The position numbers and the translations under genes are program-made. The notes under the pieces are model-generated. The model saw only the letters and a program-made list of their open reading frames with translations, ran no database searches and was not told where the DNA came from. Positions 24,247-34,896 of a DNA stretch of 64,000 bases are shown here, piece after piece (position 1 is the stretch's first letter; each line of letters opens with the position of its first letter). Location: contig MU867099.1 in NCBI GenBank assembly GCA_033725935.1, positions 67,981 to 131,980 on the forward strand. Direction: 5' to 3'. Origin of the DNA: Cladorrhinum sp. PSN259. Taxonomy: Eukaryota > Ascomycota > Sordariomycetes > Sordariales > Podosporaceae.

Positions 24247-25485
24247 ATGGCGACTTCATCCTTTCGTGACTCGATCAACTCTCTTGGGTGGTCGCGGCGC
24301 GAAAATGACCTGCCGGTAAATACGTCACGACAGGGCAGCCAGGGCGGTCTGCTCTCGTCGCTACAATCCTTAAATCCATTCAGTGACCGTGGATACGTCC
24401 AACTTCCGACCCACGAGGGCCCCGGGGCACCCCTGCCAGCGCCTAGTCGCCGTGAAGAGGAGGAAGGCTGGTTTGCCCGTAAGTCAACTTCCGTTTCTTG
24501 CCAGTCAACCCCCACACTCCTTCCGCATTGCTCCTGCAGACAAGTGCACCATGTAGACACATGTGCTGCCTGCCTCTGTCAGTGTTTTGGCCGACTGCCT
24601 ATATGAGACTTCGAACAGGCTGTGGCTGCGGCTGTGGCTGTGGCCATTCTCATTCTGCTCATATAAGCCACAATCGCAGTACACTCCCCAGGTCGTTGAC
24701 ACCATGACTAATCGTATCTTATATAGTGAGTAGGTGGGATCGTTTGTTGATCTTTGCAGCTTGCAACATATCTGCACTCATCTGTTTCCTCCTCGCCATC
24801 GCGCTTTTCCCGGCCCTGAGTGTTGCAAAACCACGCAAGCTGGTAATACTGTAAGTCTAAAATCACACTAATTTCCATGGTTTTCTTTTGAATTCTCGGT
24901 CTTGCGCCACCATCAGGAGTTTCGGTCATTAGGAGGCTTTGATCACGCGTGTTCTTCGCCCGGTGGTGTTTGGGATATTGGAAACCTGTTTCCCGAAATC
25001 TTCTTGTCTCATTTGGTCACGACACTTGTCGGGTCGCTTCCTCAATATGAAATCTGGGAACTGGCCTGTTGTTCACTACCGTATTGAAAAAGCCGGCTTT
25101 CTTACTTACACACGGTGCTCTTGCAGGTGGACTTTGGGATCGATACTCTTCCTTTCCTCCTTCGCGGCTGTCATGGGCCCTTGGGCGTATGTGCAACATC
25201 TGGCGTCGACCCCAAGACTCCCATTTACTGCTGCATACTTTGGGTCTCTAGGGCTGACGATCTACTTCTCTATTGGCGTGAGTTTGGCCTTGCACCTTGT
25301 CGTTGAGATATCGTTTGCTGACTGCCTGATAGCTGCAAAACACCATTCTTACCCTCTTCTCGGCTATCATCCAGCTAGGTTGCCTAGTGTGGTATCTTGT
25401 AAGCTACTTCCCAATGGGTTCGAGTTCATTGCGCATGGTAAGCTCCTTCGGCGTTCGCAGAGCAGCAACGTGGATGACCAGTTGA
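24247..25485 (+). CDS. sft2: Sft2-family Golgi vesicle transport membrane protein
   Basis: Four exons: 24247-24478, 24727-24850, 25127-25277 and 25333-25485, giving 219 residues. The introns are 248, 276 and 55 bp with donors GTAAGT, GTAAGT and GTGAGT. The junctions rebuild WFALSRWDRL, KLVILWTLGS and YFSIGLQNTIL, all diagnostic for the Got1/Sft2 family. A soluble Ser/Pro-rich N-terminus of about 80 residues precedes four membrane segments (LLIFAACNISALICFLLAIA; SILFLSSFAAVMG; AAYFGSLGLTIYFSI; ILTLFSAIIQLGCLVWYLV). Sft2 is an integral Golgi protein that helps endosome-derived vesicles fuse with the Golgi, overlapping with Got1 in yeast. Two introns are much longer than usual in this window. 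The start is the first in-frame ATG. Confidence 0.92.
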
Positions 25486-27374
25486 GGCAAGCAGCAATGC
25501 AAAGGTGTGAGCATAAAAGCAGTGATAGTTCTACAAAAGTAGCAGTTGTCTCTTTGGGAAGCCTCTATAGAAAACATGGCCCGTTGGGTAGCAGTGTACA
25601 TAGATGCACTATCAATTCATCAAGATTGATTCACGGCAGAACATTATGGGTGGATAGGTATCTAAGCGAAAACCGTTTGGCCTTTGTGGAGAGTCCTTAA
25701 TTGTCTCCCAAGTTTAGCCGCCACCAATGTGATGCTTGGCTCCCATTAGCAGCTTTAGAGACCGGATCACCATGTTCCAGAATGAAGTGCAAGCGGAAGC
25801 TTTGAAATGCTTCTTATTCGCTGCCCGGGAAACACAAGGCTGAGGAGCCACGTGGGATTAGGGCCTGGGGGAAATGCCGGGCGGTCATCCGGTCCTGTGT
25901 TTCCGACCATCAGGAACCAGGTACAACATTGACGCCTTAAAGATCAGATATCTGTACACGTAGATCGTGGGGTTTTTTTGGGGGGTTTTTTTGGGGGGTT
26001 TTTTTTTGCACTAGACCGTCGTCATTCGGATAACTTTACATTACACAGGAACGAATATCAAACAGGTATAGTTGGATTTGCCTTGAAAAAGTTGGCAATG
26101 TGGACGTGGAGTTGCAGCTTAGGTTGCCAGTCTTGCAGCACACCCAACTTGGAAGCTGCTTGGCATTTGCTTCAATAAGAAGGCCGTTGCCGCTTCCCGT
26201 CCGGATCGCCCTTTGCAGAACCCCGCCTCGCTTCAACCCCTCTCTGTCCAATCTTGCGTTCCGCTTCGCAGTCGGGATACAACGTTCCAGACTTGCACAT
26301 GGGATGAGATTGGAGGATTTTTGGGCGTTTCAGCAACTCTTGCGTGTGCTTTGCAAAAGACCAATTCCCAGCTTCATTTCCTCGGCTGGTGAGTAGGTCG
26401 ATAATAAACACTTCCGGGAAACTTCGATTCTTTTGGCGGGGCTGCCACAGAACGGAGTGCAGTTTTAACCCCACTTAACTATTCCGGTAAGATCTCTTTT
26501 TTGCAATGCAGTAGCATCCCTGCACCGTGGGACGTCAGGTCGTTACTGTGTATGACTATACCCTGACATGGGCCGGCGGCATGGATGAGTTTCTGATTTT
26601 TTGAAGAAAAATCAGAAAGAGAGAAACATGAGGCGTAACTTGGCGGAAGCCCACTCCAAACTACAGAAATGACAAGAGTTTTACCCAACTGAAGGCGTAA
26701 CGAGCATGGCATGCGCTTATTGAGACTGCTCGACCTTGCACCCCGCAATATTTTTTTTTAGATCAAAGTGGGGGAGGAGCACATTAAAGTTCGAACATCG
26801 ACATTCATCGGATTATCAATTTAGAGAGAGAAAAGAGAGACAATCCGGCAAGTTTACTGCTCCTTGCATTGAAGTCATGGGACTGGGAAAACCGGCAACA
26901 TGTCCGGGACAAGCACAGCGTCGGACACAGGCGAAGCCCACTTTATTACACAACCTCTGTTTAGGACGGCTGCGTGATGGCTGCTTGAACAGAGTCAGGT
27001 TTGTCAGGGCAGGACTGTCTGTGCTGTTCTAGGTTTCCCCTCTAGGCTCATGGACATCCTTAAATCAACAAACAATTACCAGTCACCAAAGTATAATTCG
27101 CGGCTCGCTGGCCTTTTTGGCAATTGTTCACCAACAATTAATTGATCAATGACTGTTGACCGTAAACCGGAGGTGGGAAGGACAAGCATTGTGTTAGCAA
27201 TGACTACCACTGAAATTTCATGTAACGGCATCGCACCTTGAGCAACACTTTCCGAGGATGGTTCGGTTCTAGACTGTGGTACCGATGGTGGGAGAATAAT
27301 AAGGTTTCAAATCATTATGTGAGATAAACCTTGAAACTCACGGATGGGTGATTTAAACCTTTTATATTTCCATG
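25486..27374. other. Intergenic region with a G/T block repeat
   Basis: It contains sft2 3' sequence and, at 25969-26007, alternating blocks G4-T7-G6-T7-G6-T9. Scattered open frames up to 100 codons have no domain. No gene is seen. Confidence 0.55.
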
Positions 27375-28364
27375 TTCACTCCGGCGCCCACAAAACCAGA
27401 CAGGTTGTGTCTTTTTGGCGGTGCTCTTGCACTTTAAATTTCTTTCCATCCGACCTGGACCACAGCAACCGATTTATATTCGCGCAAACCCCACCACATT
27501 GGCCCCTCCTTCTCACAGAACCGTAGCGTTCTTACGGGGAGGTAGCAAATACCTGAGCAACCCCTCTACAGAGTAGGTACCAAATTGATCCATCTCCACC
27601 ACCACTTTTTTCGCAGCAGAGTTTGAGAACCCGAGCGAGAAAAATTTATTTCCACACACACAAACCCTCACCTTTTGGCCGGGCAAGCATTTCTTTGCAT
27701 TCCCATCGGCAGACTTCCTCCTTCTCTTTTTTTCCCTACCCTACCTTTAACCCCGACCTAACATTTTGATCTTGTGCACCGGAACCACTCTTCTGCACAA
27801 GCCAATTGTTAGGGCTTTCCTCTTACTTTCTGTCATCGGCCCCTTCTCCGCTGACAAAAAGTTTCTTCGAGCTCGCGTGGACTTCAGGGAAAAAAATCCC
27901 ATCTGCCAACCCATTGTCGTCCAGGGTCAACGTCGTGCTCAAAATTGCCTGCGACATTTTCCTGTCCCATTACCTCCGACAATCTCAGTCTGCGTTGCTA
28001 CACGGCCTTCCTCCTCCGAGCTTTCTGAGCCACGCGTTCCGACGATCGAGTCCTCACGATTCTAGCGCTGCTGCACTCGACCAAAGTTGCCCTTCCCCTT
28101 TCCAAAGGCAGAACCGTTTCATCGTTTCCACCAGACAGCTTCCTGAGTCCCCCAAGACATTCGCGCGCCGTATCCACCGGATCAGCGTCCTGCTTCTGAA
28201 ATCGGTCAATACCTGCCACGCCCCTCACAAGTCGACAGCTGCTTGTGACGAACGCCGATCGCCTGGTCTCACCAACCACGAGAGCGTGCGGTCAGGCCAA
28301 TTCCGATTGTCCAAGACCGCCAGTATCTGACTCTGAAGGAAATCTTGAATAACTAACGACAAAA
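27375..28364 (+). promoter_or_regulatory. Very long ATG-free 5' leader of the La-motif gene
   Basis: Not one ATG occurs on the plus strand in these 990 nt, from just after the ATG at 27372 up to the start codon at 28365. Pyrimidine tracts at about 27715-27750 could mark transcription starts. About 15 ATGs would be expected by chance. The stretch is open in one frame for over 170 codons, but without any ATG it cannot initiate conventionally. It most likely is the transcribed 5' UTR plus core promoter. Confidence 0.55.
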
Positions 28365-30908
28365 ATGTCAACAATTACTTCCTATGCTCAAGCCGCCAGA
28401 GGGCAGGCCACGAGCCAATCTAGTCCACAACTGACATCCAGCTCAGCCCCTTCGACAGCCGATGTCTCCGGCAGCACATCAGTCACTGCCCCGTCAGTCG
28501 CATCTAATGTCACAGAGGCCCGTGACGGAGACTCAACTGCTCAGCCAGATATCGAGAACGGCCTGAGCAAGCTGGATAACGATGCTGCCGAACAGGGAGA
28601 TTGCAACTCATCCACCGTATCTGCTATCGAGCAGGGCGAAAAGCCGAGTCAGGATCCCGAGACGAAGTCAAGGAGCTCACAGCGCCAAACTGCAGAGAAG
28701 GGTTCACGATCAGCCAGCAGGACTTCCCGGGCAAACGACGGCGCAGAGGGCAAGAAGAGCCGCAAGGGCAAAAAGAGAGCAGAGAAGGATTCACAGACCG
28801 AGCAAGCCCAAGATGATAGTGTCGAGAAGCAAAGAGAGCCCCTCAAGTCTGTAGTGCTCACCGAGGCGGCCATTCCAGCTGTCAATCCATGGACCAAGAG
28901 AGCCGAAGGGCTCCAATCCAAGGTCAAAGTGACATCACCGGCGCCGAACGGTTCCGACGAGAACAAGAGCCAAGAGTCAGCAGAGGACGGCAACGCCCAA
29001 CCAGTATCGGATGGTGTCAGCGGTGACAAGCCAGCTCAGAAGAAGCCAGTTGAGGCATCACGTGCTGCTGATACTGCACCTAGGAGGGCTGCTCCTCGTG
29101 GAGCTCGTGGCAACGACAAGGATGATAAAGCTGGAGCTTCGCTCCCGCCAGTGGCCGATGCATCATTCTGGCCCGATCCGAAATCTGCCGCCTTGAAGGA
29201 ACAGCAGCAGTCGGTGCGCAAGCCACAAGAAAAGCCCGAAGCCGGAGATAAAGACAGCCAGGATGAGGCGGGAACAACCCGTAAGACCAAGTGGGCAAAG
29301 GTTCAGATTGACCACTCCGTTGTATTTGAGACACAGCTACCGACACCTCGTGGATCCAAACCTCGCGGTGGTGCGCGCGGAGGTCGCGAGTCTGGGTCAA
29401 TGCGAGGCAATCTCAACACTTCCAATGTAGTCACACCATCCGCAACAGCCAGCTCAACTGAGAAGACGGGCCCTTCTGGCGGTCCTTCAGGACCAAAGCC
29501 AGCCGCAACTCGTCCTCGCGAGTCCAGTGTTCCCACACGCCCAGCCCCCCAGGCTCAGGCTCCCGCCGCGTCTAAGCGCGCATCAGTTGACAGTTCTGCT
29601 CGTGAACAGAGGAAGCCGTCGGTTTCTGGCACCCAGGAGCAATCTCGTGAGATCTCAGAGAACCCAACTGTAAGTTTAAACATCTCTCCACAGCTTCCCG
29701 ACGCGTTTCTGTGCCCGTCTTGTCCAGAACCCACACTGACCAACTTGCAGCCACCAAGGAGAGGCCCCTTCACAAAGGATATCCGGACTGAGAATGGACC
29801 ATTGAGCCCCGAGGACACTCAGACATTCGGTCGCCCTGCTCACCACGAGCGGCACAACGGTACTCATGCTCATGTTAACGGACATGGCTTCCGTGAAGGG
29901 CGTCCAGAGAGGGGTCGCGGTGGTTACCGGAGTCGCGGTGGGCACAATGGTGCATCCTCCTCTCATGCTGGATCAGCACAATTTGCTGGCAATGGCTACA
30001 ATGGGCCGCAGGCAGGATATCAGCCTCGTCAGAACTCTTCGGCACACAGCCCACCCCCCTTCAGCGGCCAATTCCCCCAGACATACGGGCATTCAGGCAG
30101 GGGACGAGGCAAGTGGGCTGGTCAGCATGGCAGGAACGGCAACGGCGCAAACCCATCAGGTTTTCCTTCCAGAGCTGCTCCAGCAGCCAGTGAATTTTCT
30201 GCTGCAGCGCCCATGTTTGCGCCTATGGTGCAGCCAGTAATTTGGGACTACTACGGTAAGGTCCAAATCCTGAAAACCCAGATCGAGTATTATTTCTCTC
30301 TCGAAAACTTGGTCAAGGACCTGTTCTTGCGTCGGCACATGGACGGCGGTGGTTTTGTCCCTGTAAGCGTCATTACCAATTTTGGTCGGATCAAGAAAAT
30401 GCAAATCGATATCGACATGATCAGACAGGCTTGTATGTCGTCTGATGCTCTCGAGATTGTCCGCGGCGAGGATGAGATTGAGCGCATCAGGTCCACTACT
30501 GCTCACAACAGGCAGTTTGTCCTGCCAGAGGACCAGCGTGTTGAAGAGGCCCGCAACAACGGGCCTATCAAGTTTGAGGTCTTGTATGCTACCCCTGTTG
30601 CTTACCCTCCGGTCTACCCTCAATTTTATGATGAGCAGGCTTATAATCAAGCTGCATATGCCAACGGCGTCGTTTATAATGTCTCGGTCAATGGTGGGCC
30701 GGTCAATGGACATTACTACGGCCATGAGACACAGCTTTCTGCTGGTGTACCGGAGTTTGCACCAAAAGAGACCACGGAAACGCTTGAGAACCCAACAAAG
30801 CTCCCTCATTCCCATGACGATCAGCACGTCGTGGTTCAGGATTCTGATGGAACTCCCGCGAGCTTCGCGCCCACGAAATCTGATATCGAGGTTCCGGTGG
30901 TTCTATGA
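28365..30908 (+). CDS. La-motif (LARP/Sro9-like) RNA-binding protein
   Basis: Two exons, 28365-29669 and 29751-30908, encode 820 residues. The 81-bp intron (donor GTAAGT, branch-like CTGAC, acceptor CAG) has a length divisible by three and no stop, so the unspliced frame is also open and would yield 847 residues. The N-terminal half is Ser/Lys/Glu-rich and disordered, starting STITSYAQAARG. It is followed by an RGG-like Arg/Gly region (RGRGGYRSRGG). The La motif lies at about 598-690: ILKTQIEYYFSLENLVKDLFLR, then GFVPVSVITNFGRIKKM, with the final DALEIV strand region. No RRM follows, which is the LARP1/Sro9 arrangement rather than genuine La. Such proteins bind mRNA and influence its translation and stability on cytosolic polysomes. 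The start has a strong context (caaaaATGtc). Confidence 0.9.
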   Translation: MSTITSYAQAARGQATSQSSPQLTSSSAPSTADVSGSTSVTAPSVASNVTEARDGDSTAQPDIENGLSKLDNDAAEQGDCNSSTVSAIEQGEKPSQDPETKSRSSQRQTAEKGSRSASRTSRANDGAEGKKSRKGKKRAEKDSQTEQAQDDSVEKQREPLKSVVLTEAAIPAVNPWTKRAEGLQSKVKVTSPAPNGSDENKSQESAEDGNAQPVSDGVSGDKPAQKKPVEASRAADTAPRRAAPRGARGNDKDDKAGASLPPVADASFWPDPKSAALKEQQQSVRKPQEKPEAGDKDSQDEAGTTRKTKWAKVQIDHSVVFETQLPTPRGSKPRGGARGGRESGSMRGNLNTSNVVTPSATASSTEKTGPSGGPSGPKPAATRPRESSVPTRPAPQAQAPAASKRASVDSSAREQRKPSVSGTQEQSREISENPTVSLNISPQLPDAFLCPSCPEPTLTNLQPPRRGPFTKDIRTENGPLSPEDTQTFGRPAHHERHNGTHAHVNGHGFREGRPERGRGGYRSRGGHNGASSSHAGSAQFAGNGYNGPQAGYQPRQNSSAHSPPPFSGQFPQTYGHSGRGRGKWAGQHGRNGNGANPSGFPSRAAPAASEFSAAAPMFAPMVQPVIWDYYGKVQILKTQIEYYFSLENLVKDLFLRRHMDGGGFVPVSVITNFGRIKKMQIDIDMIRQACMSSDALEIVRGEDEIERIRSTTAHNRQFVLPEDQRVEEARNNGPIKFEVLYATPVAYPPVYPQFYDEQAYNQAAYANGVVYNVSVNGGPVNGHYYGHETQLSAGVPEFAPKETTETLENPTKLPHSHDDQHVVVQDSDGTPASFAPTKSDIEVPVVL

Positions 30909-32834
30909 TCCTGTCTTCTTCGGCAATGACAACATCCCTCTAGTGCCTCAATCAACATGCTCAAGAGGCAGCGGACATTCAGTTGGCTTAAGCAGCCGAT
31001 TTTTTGTACCGTGCTGGAACCTCGGCTCAGTTTGACACAGCTTCCATTTAGTTTTGCAATCCCGTGTAATACCTCAACGGGTTGCTCACTTCGTGGCTCA
31101 GTCTGAGTTGATTTCAATGTTTCAAAGTTGCTCAAGCAGCATTTGAAGCTGTCTTCTCTCACTGGTCTTTACTTGAGACTTCAAATACGGGACTTGATTG
31201 TACAAGAGAACAATCTGTTCTTCACGCAATTTCCTTTCTGGCATGGGAGGTGTTTAAGAGGGTGGTATTTTTCATGGCGGCGTCACTCGTTTCCAAGGGT
31301 TTTCAAGCGGAGCAGCCCCCATTCTGAACCACGACTCCAGCTTGGCGAGGAAGTGTCGACAAGGAATAGGTTTATTATTTGCGTATGTCTACGTGATGCC
31401 AACGAAGGGACAAGCTCTTAGTGTGGAGGTGGCAGCAGATATTTATTTGAAGCCATCGGTGGCTTTCTTTTTTTTTAATTTTTTTTTTCCTTCAATGGGA
31501 TTACGTTTATGTACCATGGGAGGGTGATTCGTTGGTTGGCTGCGGTAGGGAAAAAACGCTTCAGAAGGCAGGCTTTCCAATGGAGATTGAGACATGCTTT
31601 CTCATGATGAAGAAAATTCGGGGAAATTATTTCGGTTTTTTTTCTTTCTTTTTTCTTTTTTTCTTTTTGGGCATTTGCGATCCTTCACCAAAATCTTGCG
31701 GTTATATCAACAAAATCAGTTCGCTGCATCTTCGGAGGCGTTTCATTCTCCGTTCCGTCTTTTCTCCCGGGTTGTAGGTGGACTTGATCAAGGATTTTAT
31801 CTCGGGGATGGAAATACATCTAAGACAAGTCGACGCTAGTATTTTGTGACAAATCTTGAGATTGGGAAAAGGAATGGTAAATGAGAGGCTGGTGGTCTAG
31901 GTTGGTTGGCTGGTGATATTGTCCGGGTAGTTATTTATGGAGGAGGTCGCTTGTTGATTTCGGGAGGGGATGCAGTAAAATCTTTACACGCAACCACTTG
32001 TTGTTGCTTCTTCTCAGCGAATTCCACATCGACCTTCCGACCGTTTTCGACTAACTCAGCGCAAATCAACAAAATTTTATCACCACTCCTCACCACATAT
32101 ACCACCAATACACAAAGGAGAGAGGAAGGACTTGTCAGCGACTCGATACGATAGCGGCAAAACGGGATTTTCATTTTCATTCATGTCTTTTTAAGTGACT
32201 ATTTTTCGGAAGACAAAAAAAAGCTTCTTTTACACTTGGGTTTGTTTTGTTGTATACTGTATCAATAGACAAAATTAAAGAAAATGGGTTGCGTGTTGGT
32301 AAAATTTCTTATTTGTATGTTACTGTGGAATTTGGTGCTTTCGTTTCTTTCGTGAGGGTAGTGTTGCTGAAGACTAAGTTATGGTGTCGAGTATGTGTAT
32401 TATCCGGTCAAACGTGAAAATAGTAAGGAGAATGAATTTATTCCTTTTCTGAGTCTTGTATGGGGCTTGGAATGTTTGTGGAGGTGTGCAGGTTGTCTTC
32501 CATTTTTTTCTTGGCTTGAAGTGGAAAGGGAAGTTTGGAGGTCATGTGGGGAAGTTCTAGATAGACACTACCTCGCACCTGGAAGCCCCTCAACTTTGCA
32601 CTGACAGGAGTCGCTACTTGCAAAGCCACAATCACATGCCAACAGACATACAAGCATAAACGCACTGCAACTACTGTGCAAGGTGTCCGACAAAACAACA
32701 ATATTAGACACTTCACGCCAACCAGCCCGCCATCTCCGTCACATCGGATCAACGCTGAAGAGAAAAGTATATTTCACTATAGTAAGACGACAAGCATTAT
32801 TCGGCCTTTTTATTGGACCTCAAAACGGGTTTCG
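30909..32834. other. Intergenic region, T-rich
   Basis: Contains the La-motif gene 3' end, several T-rich tracts (31470-31490, 31635-31670) and the promoter of the Ino4-like gene. Short open frames have no domain. No gene is seen. Confidence 0.6.
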
Positions 32835-33425
32835 ATGATGGCGACTGCTACGGGCCAGATGTCGCCAGGTGCAGGAGGAGAGGAGGAGGAGAAGCCACGG
32901 CTTACTGAGAAGGAGAAGAAGCAGAACCATATAGCGTCGGGTAAGAATGCTCCTGTCATCCTTTGGTGAGATAAAAATCCGAGAAGGGCATTGACGAGCC
33001 GGACAATAGAACAAAAGCGAAGACAGGCTATCCGAGATGCCTTTGACAAGCTGTGCATTATTGTGCCCAACCTTGAGGGCCAGGCGCGCTCAGAGGGTAT
33101 CGTACTGAACAGGACGATTGATCACATCAGGGAGGAAATGAAGGAAAGGCAGAAGATGATTGCCGAGTTGGATGCCCATGGGATTGCGGTGCCTGCTGAG
33201 TTGAGACAGTGAGTCATCTCCTTCTCAACTATTTGCCCCTTGGGTTGAACTGATTTAATAACTGGCGATGACAGTTCACTACAATCGCTACCAGAAGGGT
33301 TCTTGGATGCCGAACCTGCTAGTCCTGGTGGGGACAACAGCTCACCGGGGCAGAAGGCGATTGCGAAGCCTGGTGGGAAGAGAGGGAGCAAGAGTAACAG
33401 TCCGGATGGTTCGCAGCAGCAATGA
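32835..33425 (+). CDS. Small bHLH transcription factor, Ino4-like
   Basis: Three exons: 32835-32940, 33010-33208 and 33275-33425, giving 151 residues. Introns are 69 and 66 bp (donors GTAAGA and GTGAGT). The first junction falls inside the basic region and rebuilds NHIASEQKRRQAIRDAFDKL, with H31, E35 and R39 as the E-box-reading triad. The short loop and helix 2 (SEGIVLNRTIDHIREEMKER) follow, with a Pro/Gly/Ser-rich tail. The size and the NH-ASE-QKRRQ-I signature match yeast Ino4, which pairs with Ino2 to activate phospholipid genes through CATGTG elements. Whether this protein controls lipid genes in filamentous fungi cannot be told from sequence; a dimer partner is needed. Two adjacent ATGs (32835, 32838) can serve as start. 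Confidence 0.85.
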
Positions 33426-34896
33426 CGATGTATCTCGAATTTACTTTTTTTTTCTCCCAGCGACATATTCTTCCAACTCTTCGTTGTCGACAGCGGACAG
33501 GTATGACATCATAAGCGAGAAGATGTCATTTGATGGTTCTGAGAGTGGACTCTCATAACCCAACCGAGCCTAACCACAGGTTTCTCAACAAATCTCGGAC
33601 AAGAATTGTAAATTCCAAGAGTTAAAACAAAACAAAAAATAAGAAGAAAGACGCTATCTACTTGCCTCTCTTCTCGTATTTGCCTTGCCGTATTATGCGC
33701 CGTCCCACAGGATAATTACCCTGCGCCACATGAAGCGGTGCGTCATTCTTCAAGAGATGCAGATGCCTTGTGTGCGGGGCTACATTACCACCCACCAAGC
33801 ATGCGTGCCACTCACTGCCTTTCCCCGCTGTTTCTCGATTCCAACAAACTTGCAACCAAGCTCTGCCAAAGTGTGAATGAAGGGACCTGTCACTTTACAT
33901 GTTGGTTCAGCCGTCCGGTGTAGTGATGAGGATGTGCCATGAGTTGCAGCCCAACAATGCCGTCTCGGTTTTTAGGAGGCAACCGAATGACGGCAGGGGA
34001 CCTGATGAATTTGATTCTGCCTGCTTTATTACTTATCCGCTTCAGAACGCCTGGTCTCAAACGGCACGGGTGGTTGCATTCACGGATGTTATTAGGTGAC
34101 CGTGTCTGTCTGTTTCCGTCCCCTTGTTCCAGAGACTCGAGTATTCTTCTAATTTTTTGTAAATGTGCTGCAACTGATGGAACAGCATGGCAAAGTTGTA
34201 CAAAATATTCAGTTGACAGGGAACCAGACCCATCTATTTTAGGGCAACGGGCCAATCCCACAGGCCCAAACAGGTCCCAGGATGTTTGGGATGATGGGAG
34301 TGAGAGAAGAGATGGATTCGATTCCAATAGCGCCCGCCCGGCCAATGCCAACCATGTCCGCCCACCCATGCTGCACACCCACCACCACCACCATCCACCA
34401 AGCAGCCTCGCCATGCCACTCCATCAGGCCAACAAGCAGTAGCAGATCAGCAGGCTGGCCGGCGCCCATCAGGCCTCCCATCCCTTCGATCGGCTTCTAC
34501 CTTTCTTCTTTCCTCTTTCATTCGCATTTTCATTTTCCATCCCTTGGCTCTTTCGAGTCTTCTAGAGGTTGACGATACACTGAATTCCATGAGAACCACA
34601 TACAACCCACCTAATTTGTCGCTTATTTACACGAGCACTGCAGGTGCATGACTTGAATTCCGCTGCGCCCGAACAAGAATCCACAGCAGCTCATCATATC
34701 ACCCCTCCTTTCCCCTCCCACTCACCGAAGAGGAACACCTGCCCAGAAAACAGCCCCGCCTCTCATCACTCCCCGGCGTCGTCCTTCTACTGAACCAAGA
34801 ACAACACCATTCACTTAAACCAATCCCACCACTTTCTCAACACATCTTGCATCTTTTATTGTTTACGCCCCGAGTTGATCGCACAGCCTTCCCCCG
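33426..34896. other. Intergenic region with CCA-repeat and ATG-free leader
   Basis: Holds the Ino4-like gene 3' end, a CCA-rich repeat near 34378-34398, and a CT/CA-rich ATG-free stretch (34651-34896) that probably is the 5' UTR of the DUF3824 gene. No gene is seen. Confidence 0.55.

Noticed and set aside
27806..28330. 174-codon plus frame upstream of the La-motif gene
   Set aside because: It contains no ATG. The region fits a 5' leader better.
30156..30827. Antisense frame opposite the La motif
   Set aside because: It overlaps a recognised domain on the other strand and has no domain of its own.
34280..34340. tRNA-like GGATTCGATTCC segment
   Set aside because: No matching acceptor, D or anticodon arms were found around it.
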